A stretch of DNA of 64,000 nt from Chryseobacterium angstadtii (GTDB lineage: Bacteria; Bacteroidota; Bacteroidia; Flavobacteriales; Weeksellaceae), in the NCBI RefSeq assembly GCF_001045465.1, contig NZ_LFND01000003.1, positions 620,001 through 684,000 of the forward strand, in the 5' to 3' direction. Position numbers and translations under genes: made by a program. Positions 1-8,775 of the stretch are shown piece after piece; the first letter of the stretch is position 1; each line of letters starts with the position of its first letter. The notes beneath the pieces were generated by a model. The model was not told the DNA's origin and made no database searches. It saw only the letters and a list, made by a program, of their open reading frames with translations.

Positions 1-392
1 GTATATGTGCAGCAGCTGTTCTGGCATCATGCGGAACAATGTCCAGTGCTTCCGCTTCTAAAGTAGGAAAAGCACAGCCTTCACTGGCCAATACAAAATG
101 GACATTAGCTGATAATGTGAAAGGTAAGGTGCCAACCCTTAATATTGAGGGGGAAAAGATCAATGGAAATGCAGGATGCAACAACTATTTCGGAACCGCT
201 AAAATAGATGCTTCTACAGGTGATTTCTCTGCAGGACAAATGGGATCTACTAAAATGATGTGCAATAATATGAGCGTTGAGCAGAATTTTATGGATATGG
301 TAGGGAAGGCCAACAAATATGTGATTTCCGGAACTACACTGGAACTTTATAAAGACAATCTTCTGCTGTTGAAATTCAATAAAACTGAATAA
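1..392 (+). CDS. META/HslJ-type lipoprotein, 5' end outside window
   Basis: The reading frame is open from nt 3 and begins in the middle of a lipoprotein signal: residues read ICAAAVLASC-GT, so LASC is a lipobox and its Cys would be lipidated. The true start lies upstream of the window; the in-frame ATG at 39 falls after the lipobox and is not the start. The mature part has the LANTKWTL opening and the GNAGCNNYFG motif typical of META/HslJ domains (heat-shock or novobiocin-resistance-associated lipoproteins), with a second Cys at MMCNN and a C-terminal LELYKDNLLLLKF strand. Family role is poorly defined. A terminator follows directly. Confidence 0.85.
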   Translation, partial: ICAAAVLASCGTMSSASASKVGKAQPSLANTKWTLADNVKGKVPTLNIEGEKINGNAGCNNYFGTAKIDASTGDFSAGQMGSTKMMCNNMSVEQNFMDMVGKANKYVISGTTLELYKDNLLLLKFNKTE

Positions 393-397
393 AAAAT

Positions 398-428
398 AAA
401 AGGAACTCAATTTGAGTTCCTTTTTTAT
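398..428. terminator. Bidirectional intrinsic terminator
   Basis: Inverted repeat AAGGAACTCAA/TTTGAGTTCCTT followed by a T-run, with an A-run on the other side. It can serve the META gene on the plus strand and the acidic-protein gene on the minus strand. Confidence 0.8.
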
Positions 429-441
429 GTTTAGGTTGTTA

Positions 442-681
442 TTATTCTTCCTCTTCTTCGTCGTACTTAGCCAACTCCTCATCACACCATTTAAACGCAG
501 CTTCTACCACTTTTGTAGCTTCGTCTGCCATAGTTTCTTCATCGTCACCTTCCAAATCATCTAGCCACTCAACTTCTTCTTCCTCAACGTTTAAGATGAA
601 TCTTGGATATTCTGTGTGAACTACGAATAAATCTTCAGGAAATTCCGAATTGTCTGCTAATAAAAACTTTGGTAATTTCAT
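442..681 (-). CDS. Small highly acidic conserved protein
   Basis: 79 residues, extremely rich in Asp/Glu, ending in a run of Glu. The N-terminus (MKLPKFLLADN) is followed by an aromatic/aliphatic segment (LFVVHTEYPRFILNV) that looks like a small folded core, then the acidic tail. There is no signal peptide or membrane segment, so it is probably cytosolic. I recognise the type as a conserved Flavobacteriia hypothetical but know no function. It stands alone between a terminator and the hydroxybutyryl-CoA dehydrogenase gene (52-bp gap, same strand). Confidence 0.7.
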   Translation of the reverse strand: MKLPKFLLADNSEFPEDLFVVHTEYPRFILNVEEEEVEWLDDLEGDDEETMADEATKVVEAAFKWCDEELAKYDEEEEE

Positions 682-733
682 TTTTTTTAATGTTTTAACT
701 TTATCAAAGATAAATAAAATTATTGACTTAAAA

Positions 734-1627
734 TTATTTCAAAAACATTTTTGAAACTTTTTCAGCTTTTTTGCTTTCTGAATAATCGTAGAAACCTTCA
801 CCGGACTTTACGCCCAGTTTCCCCGCCATTACCATATTAACAAGAAGTGGGTTCGGCGCATATTTAGGATTTTTGAAACCGTCATACATTACATTAAGAA
901 TGGCAAGACAGATATCAAGACCGATAAAATCTGCCAGCTGAAGAGGTCCCATAGGATGAGCCATTCCAAGCTTCATGACCGTATCAATCTCTTCCACGCC
1001 GGCTACTCCGTTGTAAAGGGTTTCAATAGATTCGTTAATCATCGGCATCAGAATTCTGTTGGCTACAAAACCTGGATAATCATTCACTTCTACAGGCACT
1101 TTTCCTAAGGTTTTGCTCATGTCGTAGATCGCGTCAAACGTCTCTTTAGAAGTAGAATATCCTTTGATGATCTCTACCAGCTTCATGATAGGAACCGGGT
1201 TCATAAAATGCATTCCGATCACCTTATCAGCTCTTTTGGTAGCAGCGGCAATTTTAGTGATAGAAATAGAAGACGTATTGGTCGCCAGAATACAGTTGGC
1301 AGGAGCCAGCTCATCCATCTGTCCGAAGATCTTCAGTTTAAGATCCTGGTTTTCAGTAGCTGCTTCTACTATAAGGTCTGCAGCTCCGGCAGCGTCTTTA
1401 AGCTCTGTAAACGTAGTGATATTCCCTAATGTTTCAGCTTTTTGCTCTTCGGTAAGGTTTCCTTTGGCAATGATTCTGTCAAGGTTGGTTGTAATGGTTT
1501 TCAGTCCTCTGTCCAGAGCATCCTGAGATACATCCACAAGATTTACTTTGAATCCGCTTTGTGCAAAAGTATGCGCAATGCCATTTCCCATAGTTCCTGC
1601 TCCAATAACGACAATGTTTTTGATCAT
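734..1627 (-). CDS. hbd: 3-hydroxybutyryl-CoA dehydrogenase
   Basis: 297 residues, full length for the family. The Rossmann motif GAGTMG lies at residues 9-14, followed by the NAD-binding fold; the signature MHFMNPVPIMKLVEII holds the catalytic His region, and the C-terminal helical domain carries VNDYPGFVANRILMPM and MAHPMGPLQLADFIGLD. It oxidises or reduces 3-hydroxyacyl-CoA with NAD(P) in fatty-acid/butanoyl-CoA metabolism, in the cytosol. No thiolase or crotonase lies beside it, so its pathway partners must be elsewhere. The start is ATG at 1627, 9 bp after the stop of the secreted-protein gene upstream, so the two are probably cotranscribed. Confidence 0.93.
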   Translation of the reverse strand: MIKNIVVIGAGTMGNGIAHTFAQSGFKVNLVDVSQDALDRGLKTITTNLDRIIAKGNLTEEQKAETLGNITTFTELKDAAGAADLIVEAATENQDLKLKIFGQMDELAPANCILATNTSSISITKIAAATKRADKVIGMHFMNPVPIMKLVEIIKGYSTSKETFDAIYDMSKTLGKVPVEVNDYPGFVANRILMPMINESIETLYNGVAGVEEIDTVMKLGMAHPMGPLQLADFIGLDICLAILNVMYDGFKNPKYAPNPLLVNMVMAGKLGVKSGEGFYDYSESKKAEKVSKMFLK

Positions 1628-1636
1628 TTTTTTCTT

Positions 1637-2047
1637 TTATTTTTTATAGATAGTTAAATTTTTAATTCCAGTTAAATCAGATTGATAAACAGTTACTGCC
1701 GGATCGAAATCCACTGTACCGTCACTGTCCTGTTTTCTGGCTTTATTTTGTGAAGTAATGATAGATTGAAGGCCTTTTGCAAACATCTTTTTTTGCTTTT
1801 TACCCAATTTGTTTGTTCCGATGTATAAATTAAATTCACCTTCTCTTCCCATTCCTCCCTGTTTCAGAACTTCAAAAGTACCGAGCTGATTAGTCTTCTC
1901 AAACTTTTTCAGATAATCCATTACCGGTTTTGTAGAAGGAGTTCCGCAACAGATGCTGCCGTAACTTATTTTTATATAGCTCAGGCTCTTTTGTGCAAAA
2001 AAGAGTGCTGAACAGAAGAGAAATGTTGTTACTGCTATTTTTTTCAT
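1637..2047 (-). CDS. Small exported protein of unknown function
   Basis: I place the start at ATG 2047 because MKKIAVTTFLFCSALFFAQ is a clean signal peptide ending in the FAQ cleavage motif usual in this window; the open frame extends 12 codons further up. Mature protein about 117 residues, basic, with SYGSICCGTPS (a CC pair) near its start and many Lys in KLGKKQKKMF. I do not recognise the family. It lies between the beta-lactamase gene (71 bp upstream) and hbd (9 bp downstream), all on the minus strand. Confidence 0.7.
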   Translation of the reverse strand: MKKIAVTTFLFCSALFFAQKSLSYIKISYGSICCGTPSTKPVMDYLKKFEKTNQLGTFEVLKQGGMGREGEFNLYIGTNKLGKKQKKMFAKGLQSIITSQNKARKQDSDGTVDFDPAVTVYQSDLTGIKNLTIYKK

Positions 2048-2117
2048 ATCAATCATTTTTAAAGGATGAAGAACTGTGTTCAATCAGTTTCTCAGCTTTA
2101 AAAATAAGCTTAATATT

Positions 2118-2996
2118 TTATTTATTAAAATCGTCCCAAACTGCTTTGGAAATGTCGGAAACCATTTTGCAGTTTACCGCATCAGTTTCCGTAGAATTGC
2201 TTACAAATACAGCAATTGCATAATGTTTTCCGTTGGGAAGAGTGATAATTCCCATATCATTTTCAGCAACCGTAAGACCGTTGTCATACTTTCCGGAAGA
2301 ACCGGTTTTGTGAGCTACAGGCGTGTTTTTAGGAAGCTGCTCCACAATTTTGTTGGTACCTGTTTTGGTTCCGATCATAATCTGCATCAGATAATCCGTA
2401 GACTTTTTGGAAAGCAGTTTTCCGTCATAGAATTTTTTCAGAACATGTACTGCGGAATTGGGTGTACTGTAATTGTCATACTGTGTTTTCCAGTTTTTGT
2501 GCATGTCATCTTCATTACGCTTGATCTGGAAGCCTTTTACCCCTTTGGAGTCCATGAATTTCTGCACAGTTTGCGTTCCTCCGATAAGTTTTAACAGCAG
2601 ATCACAGCCATTATTATCGCTTAGCGCAACAGTGTAATCGAGTACTTCTCCCAAAGAAAGGGAAATATTGGCATCAGGATATTTCTCACGGATGGGCGAC
2701 CAGGTGTTTTCCAGCATATCTTCTTTTTTGAAGAACAGCTTCTGATCCAGTGAAAGCTTTCCCTGGTCAACAAGATCCAGCACTGCACACGCAATATGGA
2801 ATTTGAATACACTTAAAGTCGGATACGGCCGATCTCCATTCTTATTATATTTCACATTGTTTTCAAAACCCAGAACAGAAACTCCGACGGTCGCTTTTTT
2901 ACCCTTAGTAATAGCGTCTATTTTCTGCGCTAAAGCTGATTTCTGCGCGAAGGTGAATGATGAAACCAGAAGAAAGAAAAGTCCTATTTTTTTCAT
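2118..2996 (-). CDS. bla: Class A beta-lactamase, subclass A2 (CGA/CIA-like)
   Basis: 292 residues with signal peptide (MKKIGLFFLLVSSFTFAQ). All class A elements are in place: active-site S62-V-F-K65, S126-D-N128, the omega-loop Glu at E162 (KRNEDDMHKNW) and K230-T-G232. The SVFKFH and AHKTGSSG contexts and the overall sequence fit the PER/VEB/CME/CGA/CIA subclass A2 enzymes, which are chromosomal in Chryseobacterium and relatives and often have extended-spectrum activity (family knowledge). It hydrolyses beta-lactams in the periplasm. No regulator of the AmpR or BlaI type lies nearby. Exact allele and spectrum cannot be told by eye. Confidence 0.93.
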   Translation of the reverse strand: MKKIGLFFLLVSSFTFAQKSALAQKIDAITKGKKATVGVSVLGFENNVKYNKNGDRPYPTLSVFKFHIACAVLDLVDQGKLSLDQKLFFKKEDMLENTWSPIREKYPDANISLSLGEVLDYTVALSDNNGCDLLLKLIGGTQTVQKFMDSKGVKGFQIKRNEDDMHKNWKTQYDNYSTPNSAVHVLKKFYDGKLLSKKSTDYLMQIMIGTKTGTNKIVEQLPKNTPVAHKTGSSGKYDNGLTVAENDMGIITLPNGKHYAIAVFVSNSTETDAVNCKMVSDISKAVWDDFNK

Positions 2997-3055
2997 AATA
3001 TGGCTATTAAAGCAGCTTTTTTACTGCTTAACAAGAATATTCAGGTTTAAAATAA

Positions 3056-4018
3056 TTAAGAAATAAGCTTTACAATTTCCAGAGCAACCTTTAAAGCTTC
3101 GGTCCCGTCTTCCAGGGAAACTTCTACATTTGTACCGTCGGTAATGGCATCTGCAAAAGAATTTAATTCGTCAAGAATAGCATTATTAGGCTGAATATCC
3201 GGATATTCAAATAAAATCTGATTCTTTTCCCCATCGGCATTTTCAATGATCATATCGAAAGGAGTAGGATTTTCAGGAGCATCTTTCATCCGGATAACTT
3301 CTGCTTTTTTCTCAAGGAAATCTACAGAAATATAGGCATCTTTCTGGAAGAAACGGCTTTTTCTCATCGCCTTCATCGAAATTCTGGAAGTCGTAAGATT
3401 CGCTACACAGCCATTCTCAAATTCTATTCTGGCATTGGCAATATCCGGAGTCTTGCTTACTACACATACGCCGCTGGCATGAATATTTTTAACCTTAGAT
3501 TTAGCCATGCTTAATAAAATATCCAGATCATGAATCATAAGATCCAATACAACAGAAACATCAGTTCCTCTTGGATTGAATTCCGCCAATCTGTGAATCT
3601 CAATGAACATCGGATCCTTGATATAGTCTTTGGTAGCGATAAAAGCAGGATTGTATCTTTCAACATGACCTACCTGCGCTTTGATCCCGTTTTCTTTGCA
3701 TTTCTGAAGAATTTCTTCCGCCTGCTCAAGAGTTTGGGTTACCGGTTTTTCAATAAAAAAATGAAGACCTTTTTCAATGGCTTTTAATGCATAATCGTAG
3801 TGATACACTGTAGGCGTCACAATATCAAGCATATCAATCTGCTCAAGAAGTTCGTCAAAATTTTCAAAATATTTATATCCGAATTCAGCTTCTATTTTTT
3901 TTCCGTTTTCAATATCTTTATCGTGGAAACCTACCAGCTCGTACTTATCTGATTGGTTAAGAAGTCTTAAATGGATCTTTCCCAGATGTCCGGCACCTAC
4001 CAAACCTGCTTTTAACAT
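3056..4018 (-). CDS. Gfo/Idh/MocA-family oxidoreductase
   Basis: I place the start at ATG 4018 (MLKAGLVGAGHLGKIH), giving 320 residues; a longer open frame upstream runs over the divergent pcm promoter and is not protein-like. The N-terminal Rossmann motif GAGHLG (residues 8-13) is followed by the family EKPVTQTLEQA motif, whose EKP Lys is a standard catalytic residue, and the alpha/beta C-terminal domain with DLMIHDLDILLSM, where HD is the usual catalytic pair. It should oxidise or reduce a sugar or cyclitol with NAD(P); the substrate is not evident. The closest gene (pcm) is divergent and unrelated. Confidence 0.9.
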   Translation of the reverse strand: MLKAGLVGAGHLGKIHLRLLNQSDKYELVGFHDKDIENGKKIEAEFGYKYFENFDELLEQIDMLDIVTPTVYHYDYALKAIEKGLHFFIEKPVTQTLEQAEEILQKCKENGIKAQVGHVERYNPAFIATKDYIKDPMFIEIHRLAEFNPRGTDVSVVLDLMIHDLDILLSMAKSKVKNIHASGVCVVSKTPDIANARIEFENGCVANLTTSRISMKAMRKSRFFQKDAYISVDFLEKKAEVIRMKDAPENPTPFDMIIENADGEKNQILFEYPDIQPNNAILDELNSFADAITDGTNVEVSLEDGTEALKVALEIVKLIS

Positions 4019-4082
4019 AGATTTTTTAATTTTTGTAAAGATAAGAATTTTAGGTATTAGGAAATACGTTGTCGCTTTTAGG

Positions 4083-4113
4083 TTGATAAGTATTGATAGT
4101 TTTTTTACTTTTG
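4083..4113 (+). promoter_or_regulatory. Bacteroidota-type promoter for pcm
   Basis: TTG at 4083-4085, a 20-bp spacer, then TACTTTTG (TAnnTTTG) at 4106-4113. The predicted transcript start near 4120 lies downstream of any ATG before 4155, which decides the pcm start. Confidence 0.6.
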
Positions 4114-4154
4114 TAGAATCTACTACCCACAACCTAATAACTACTATCTTAGTA

Positions 4155-4808
4155 ATGATGCATGATTCGTTTGTACATAAAGGAAAAAGAAAAATCTTAG
4201 TTGAATATTTAAGACATAAAATCGGCATCTCAGATGAGAATGTACTTTCGGCAATGAGTGAAGTTCCGAGACATCTTTTTATCGAAAGTATTTTTGAAGA
4301 TTATGCGTATGAAGACCGGGCATTTCCCATCTTATCCCATCAGACTATTTCCCATCCTTCAACGGTAGCAGAACAGTCTGAGCTGTTACAGGTAAGACCG
4401 GGCGAGAAAGTACTGGAAATCGGGACAGGATGTGGATACCAAACAGCCGTTCTACTGGCAATGAAAGCTTTGGTTTATACCGTGGAAAGGCAGAAAGATC
4501 TTTTTGATTTTTCCAAGAAGAAGTTCAGAGAGCTGCATTTGAACCCAAAATTTCAGAGTTTCGGAGATGGTTTTGCCGGGCTTCCTACTTTTGCTCCATT
4601 TGATAAGATTATTGTTACCTGTGGTGCTTCAGTGTTGCCTACGGAATTACTGAAACAGCTGAATGTTGGAGGAAAAATGGTTATTCCGTTGGGGCCTACT
4701 GATGAACAGATTTTGTACAGATTTACAAAAACGGCTCCTACTCAGTTTGAAAAAGAGGAATTCGGAGCTTATAAATTTGTTCCCATGTTGGGAAATACCA
4801 ATCATTAA
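4155..4808 (+). CDS. pcm: Protein-L-isoaspartate O-methyltransferase
   Basis: 217 residues from ATG 4155 (or 216 from the adjacent ATG 4158). The family blocks are all visible: MSEVPRHLFI, the DRAFPI...QTISHPSTVAEQSELL segment that binds the isoaspartyl substrate, the AdoMet-binding motif VLEIGTGCGYQTAVLL, and the motif II region DKIIVTCGAS followed by LLKQLNVGGKMVIPLG. It repairs isoaspartyl residues in aged proteins in the cytosol using S-adenosylmethionine. The N-terminus was chosen because the promoter at 4083-4113 excludes upstream starts. No surE or rpoS partner is adjacent, unlike the enterobacterial arrangement. Confidence 0.95.
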   Translation: MMHDSFVHKGKRKILVEYLRHKIGISDENVLSAMSEVPRHLFIESIFEDYAYEDRAFPILSHQTISHPSTVAEQSELLQVRPGEKVLEIGTGCGYQTAVLLAMKALVYTVERQKDLFDFSKKKFRELHLNPKFQSFGDGFAGLPTFAPFDKIIVTCGASVLPTELLKQLNVGGKMVIPLGPTDEQILYRFTKTAPTQFEKEEFGAYKFVPMLGNTNH

Positions 4809-4825
4809 TGCGTATTTTTTAATTT

Positions 4826-5690
4826 ACCCAATAAAAATCTTAGATTTTTTATAAAACTTCGGTGTACTTTTCTGCAGTAGGATTTTAAACTTTAAATTAA
4901 CTGATAGGTCTAAAAACTTTTGTGACTTTTGTGGTTAATATAAAATGAAGATGATAAGAATAGTTAAGAAAAATCAAATGATTTTTTAAGCAGTATTTCT
5001 TCAAGCGAAGCTCACCTTACTATTCTTAAAAGCTTAAAAAACCTTAATGGTTCAATTGTTTTAATTTCTCGCAGATTAAGCTGATGGCGCAGATTTTTTA
5101 TAAAACTTCGGTGTACTTTTCTGCAGTAGGATTTTAAACTTTAAATTAACTGATGGGTCTAAAAACTTTTGTGACTTTTGTGGTTGATATTTTTCATTAA
5201 CCACGGATTTCACGGAGGAGCACAGATGTTTGTGTTCAATCTTTAAGCTCGCGCGAATTGTGCAGATTATGCAGATTTCTTTATTATCCCATATAAAAAT
5301 CTTAGATTTTTTGTAAAACTTCGGTGTCCTTTTCTGCAGCAATATTTTAAACTTTGCATTAATTAAAGTGTTAAAAACTTTTGTGCCTTTTGTGGTTAAT
5401 ATAAACCATTAAGATCAATGAAGATGATAAGAATAGTTAAGAAAAATCAAATGATTTTTTAAGCTGTATGTCTTCAAGCGAAGTTCACCTTCATATTCTT
5501 AAAAGCTTAAAAAACCTTAATGGTTCAATTGTTTTAATTTCTCGCAGATTGAGCTGATGATGCAGATTTCTTTATCATACCCAATAAAAATCTAAGATTT
5601 TTTACAAAACTTGTGTGTCCTTTTCTGCAGTATTATTTAAAACTTAAATTAAAGTGTTAAAAAACTTTTGTTCCTTTTGTGGTTTATATT
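4826..5690. repeat. Composite intergenic repeat block, order A-B-A-C-A-B-A
   Basis: The 925-bp gap between pcm and the dehydrogenase has no credible gene. It is built of repeated units. Unit A (about 100-118 bp; marked by AAACTTCGGTGT, TTTTCTGCAG and CTTTTGTGGTT) occurs at about 4826-4943, 5092-5190, 5287-5403 and 5578-5690. Unit B (about 155 bp; GATGATAAGAATAGTTAAG ... CTTAATGGTTCAATTG ... TCTCGCAGATT) occurs at 4944-5097 and 5417-5573. A distinct spacer C (5191-5286; ACCACGGATTTCACGGAGG) is in the middle. Unit A contains the palindrome AAAATCT-T-AGATTTT in three of its four copies. Divergence between copies is a few percent to about 15 percent by eye. Confidence 0.85.
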
Positions 5691-5733
5691 TTTTATCTTG
5701 AACTTCAAACAGAACTTCAATCAGAAATAATCA

Positions 5734-6714
5734 ATGAAAGTATTTATCAATAAAAGAATTCCGGAAACAGGAATCCATAAGCTGAAAGAAGCAGGACTTG
5801 AGGTTTTTATTCCGGAACACGAAAATCTGTCTTATGAAGAATGGCTGATTTATTGTCAGAATAGTGATGCTATTTTAGGGGTAGGCGGAGAATTTAAATA
5901 CAATAAAGATTTTTTCGATCAATGCCCCAATATAAAGATGATTGCTTTATACTCTGTAGGTTTTGATCATGTAGATATTCCGGAAGCCTCTCGGAGAAAT
6001 ATTCCGGTTGGAAATACACCGGATGTACTCAGCAAAGCCACATCTGATGTAGCATTTCTGTTGATGCAGTCGGTGGCGAGAAGAGCCAGCTATAATTTTC
6101 AGAAAGTAAAAGACGGACATTGGGGAGGCTTTGATCCATTACATGCTTTAGGGCAGGAACTGTATGGAAAAACGCTAGGAATATTGGGCTTGGGAAGAAT
6201 AGGTTTTGAAATGGCTAAAAAGTCTAAAAATGCTTTTGGTATGGAAATCATTTACCACAACCGAAACCGCAATGAAGAAGCAGAAAAGGAGTTAAATGCC
6301 CGCTACGTTTCTTTCGAAGAATTGGTGGAGCAATCTGATGTTTTAAGTGTTCACGCGAATTTTACCCCTGAACAGAAGGATCTTTTCAATGCTCCTGTTT
6401 TTGGAAAAATGAAGAACAACGCCATTTTCATCAATACGGCGAGAGGCGGTTTCCAGAACGAAAAAGACCTGTATGAAGCACTAATCTCGAAAAAAATATG
6501 GGGAGCAGGTTTAGATGTAACTCATCCCGAGCCTATGTCTAAGGAAAGTCCGCTTTTAGAATTATCGAGTGTTTGTGTACTGCCGCACATCGGTTCTGCA
6601 ACGATCGAGGCAAGAACAGGGATGGCAAATATCGCAGCCAAGAATATTATTGCTTTTTCAAAAGGTGAAAAAATACCTTATTGCGTGAATCCGGAAATCT
6701 ATAAAGTTAATTGA
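5734..6714 (+). CDS. D-isomer-specific 2-hydroxyacid dehydrogenase (glyoxylate/hydroxypyruvate reductase-like)
   Basis: 326 residues, full length. The NAD-binding motif GLGRIGFEMAKK is near residue 150, and the catalytic triad of the family is present: Arg in INTARGG, Glu in THPEP and His in LPHIGSAT. It should reduce 2-oxoacids such as glyoxylate or hydroxypyruvate with NAD(P)H in the cytosol; the substrate cannot be fixed by eye and D-glycerate or D-lactate are alternatives. ATG 5734 begins the protein-like sequence MKVFINKRIPETG. The gene is alone, with repeat unit A ending 44 bp upstream and a convergent S41 peptidase gene 9 bp downstream. Confidence 0.9.
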   Translation: MKVFINKRIPETGIHKLKEAGLEVFIPEHENLSYEEWLIYCQNSDAILGVGGEFKYNKDFFDQCPNIKMIALYSVGFDHVDIPEASRRNIPVGNTPDVLSKATSDVAFLLMQSVARRASYNFQKVKDGHWGGFDPLHALGQELYGKTLGILGLGRIGFEMAKKSKNAFGMEIIYHNRNRNEEAEKELNARYVSFEELVEQSDVLSVHANFTPEQKDLFNAPVFGKMKNNAIFINTARGGFQNEKDLYEALISKKIWGAGLDVTHPEPMSKESPLLELSSVCVLPHIGSATIEARTGMANIAAKNIIAFSKGEKIPYCVNPEIYKVN

Positions 6715-6723
6715 TTTTCATTT

Positions 6724-8061
6724 TTAAGGTGTTCTGTCAATTTTTTCAGACCATCCGTCGCTCCAGCTCATATTGACTGCCTGGAATTTATCATTTGACA
6801 GATTAATGAATTCTATTTGATAATCTCCGCCTATCTGAAACAAGGTTTGAGAAATAGCAATCATCGGAAAGGGAACTTTGCTGTTTTGGTTGACATCTCT
6901 GAAATACAATTGGCTGTCCTGTTTTGTAATTTCAAACTCGGCAAAACGACCAGTATATTTTTCCATTTGGCTGCTATCAATTTTGATATCGGCTATTTGT
7001 GATTCGTTGTAATGAATAAGCCATTGTATTTTTGACTTTTCCTGATTGTTCGCTGTTTTAAGTTTATCTTTAAGTATTTCATTTTGTGCGGTGAGCAAAG
7101 GAGAATCAGATAGGATATCCGGAACAACTCCTGTACCTTCCCAGTCCGTATGTGTTTTCTCATTTTCATGACGGAGATAAGGGATAAAACCAACAAAACC
7201 ATTGCCCAGACTAAAACTTCGGGTGAGGTGAGCGCCTCCGCTTGTAGAATTTCCAACCACTTTTGCATTTCGAAGGGTCAGTAAAGTATACGCAAATCCT
7301 TCGGCGGCAGAGAATGTTTTTTTACTAACCAATATATAGACAGGCATTTTCATGCGTAAGTTTTCACCATTTTCGGGGCTTTCCACAAAACTGTCGGTCC
7401 ATGTATTTTGGATACGGTTAAAGGTGCGTCCTGTTTTCGTTCGATGATCAAAAAAGTAGCCCAATATATTATTTGATGCTCCGCTGCCACCACGGTTATT
7501 TCGTAAATCGATGATCAAGGCATCGGTGTTTGATAAAAACTGCATCGCCGACTGAATTATTTTCCGGGCTTCATTACTGGATAATGCAAAATTGGTAAAT
7601 TCCATATATCCAATGTTTGAGGGCAGAATTTCAAGCTTCTTAAAGTAAAAGTTCTGAGACTTTTCTTTGGCAATATCCAGTTCTGTTATTTTGTCTTTAT
7701 CCGAAATGGAAGAATTAAACTTAATAATATCTTTCTCAAGCTGAGGATTATACTCAATTCGCAAATGTTTGTCGTTCTGAACAGAAAGGATATCTGTTGT
7801 AATTTTATCCGTAAGTTGTACAGGATCAGTCAGATTTTTGTATTTCCCCTTTTTGTATTGGTTATTGAGAAATTTGACAATTAATGCGCCTTTATCAGGA
7901 TAAACATAATTTCTTTGAATAATAGTGTCGATACTGTGAATAACCTCTTTAATGGTCGTTTGATCAATCTGAGTTTTTTTTTCCTGTGCGAATAAGACGG
8001 GTCCGGATAAACTTAATCCCAGTGAAATGGCGGCCAGAGATAACGATATATTTTTTTTCAT
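6724..8061 (-). CDS. S41-family secreted peptidase
   Basis: 445 residues with a signal peptide (MKKNISLSLAAISLGLSLSG...LFAQ). An N-terminal helical region (about 30-130) precedes the S41 core: the strand/turn IIDLRNNRGGSG, then VYILVSKKTFSAAEGFAY, where the Ser of FSAAE is the predicted nucleophile, and VVGNSTSGGAH. C-terminal of this a further domain of about 130 residues ends the protein. It resembles the IRBP/TSPc-type S41B peptidases rather than CtpA, since no clear PDZ domain is seen. Probably periplasmic or outer-membrane associated. It converges with the dehydrogenase gene (9-bp gap). The second S41 gene at 25527 is a distant relative. Confidence 0.88.
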   Translation of the reverse strand: MKKNISLSLAAISLGLSLSGPVLFAQEKKTQIDQTTIKEVIHSIDTIIQRNYVYPDKGALIVKFLNNQYKKGKYKNLTDPVQLTDKITTDILSVQNDKHLRIEYNPQLEKDIIKFNSSISDKDKITELDIAKEKSQNFYFKKLEILPSNIGYMEFTNFALSSNEARKIIQSAMQFLSNTDALIIDLRNNRGGSGASNNILGYFFDHRTKTGRTFNRIQNTWTDSFVESPENGENLRMKMPVYILVSKKTFSAAEGFAYTLLTLRNAKVVGNSTSGGAHLTRSFSLGNGFVGFIPYLRHENEKTHTDWEGTGVVPDILSDSPLLTAQNEILKDKLKTANNQEKSKIQWLIHYNESQIADIKIDSSQMEKYTGRFAEFEITKQDSQLYFRDVNQNSKVPFPMIAISQTLFQIGGDYQIEFINLSNDKFQAVNMSWSDGWSEKIDRTP

Positions 8062-8295
8062 TGCTCTATTTTATAAGTTAAATGATACCATTAAATCCAT
8101 TCACCGCTTTATTTTCGATCTGTCTCTTTTGTAGATTTAAAGAATCTTTTGGTCAGGTTAAAATACAATAACTCAATGAATAATAAATAGCACTAGAATA
8201 ACAATTTAAATTTTATTTTGAAAAAAAGTTTACCCATAAATCCTGAGCTTGGAATTATTTTTGTTCTTATTCTTAAACCCTAAACACTTCATATT

Positions 8296-8586
8296 ATGAT
8301 ACCAGAAGATAACATCAACGAACAAAACAGAAAGCTGGAAGAGATGGATTACAATCCCAGCGAAGACATATTTAATAAGGAAAAGCACATTCCGATGGAT
8401 GGTGACGGAAATCCTATTCTGAAAGAAGAGGATGATGATAAAATAGATGGAGGTCTGGATATTCCAGGAACCGAAGATGACGACGATATGGAAGAAATTG
8501 GATCTGAAGATGAAGAAAACAACTACTGGAGCCTCAGCGATAATGAAGATGATCACGAAGAAGAGAATGATGATCTGATAAGGTAG
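8296..8586 (+). CDS. Small very acidic hypothetical protein
   Basis: 96 residues, about one third Asp/Glu, with no hydrophobic segment and little predicted order. The middle contains MDGDGNPIL, an acidic turn like a Ca-binding loop, although this may be chance. ATG 8296 follows an A/T-rich leader. I do not recognise a functional family; short acidic proteins of this kind are frequent in Chryseobacterium. It stands alone, 189 bp before the giant surface protein gene on the same strand, and its coding is supported by clean codon structure rather than by homology. Confidence 0.65.
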   Translation: MIPEDNINEQNRKLEEMDYNPSEDIFNKEKHIPMDGDGNPILKEEDDDKIDGGLDIPGTEDDDDMEEIGSEDEENNYWSLSDNEDDHEEENDDLIR

Positions 8587-8775
8587 TATTTAAGTAGTAT
8601 CTATTAAATGTATAGTTTTTTATTAATAATTACAATGCAATTATTTGACTATCAGTTGTTTGTATTTTACCTGCGTTAATTTTAATTTTTTTTAGAATTA
8701 AATGGATTGAAATGTTTTGACAAATTGCTAACTTCACTGTATTATTGTGATTAATTTTTTTAAATTTTTCAATAT

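Noticed and set aside
4019..4228. 70-residue N-terminal extension of the Gfo/Idh/MocA protein
   Set aside because: The extension overlaps the divergent promoter of pcm and is not protein-like; ATG 4018 begins the Rossmann fold.
4826..5690. Repeat block as a possible CRISPR array
   Set aside because: Repeat units are 100-155 bp and diverged, with no short constant repeat, no equal-length unique spacers and no cas genes.
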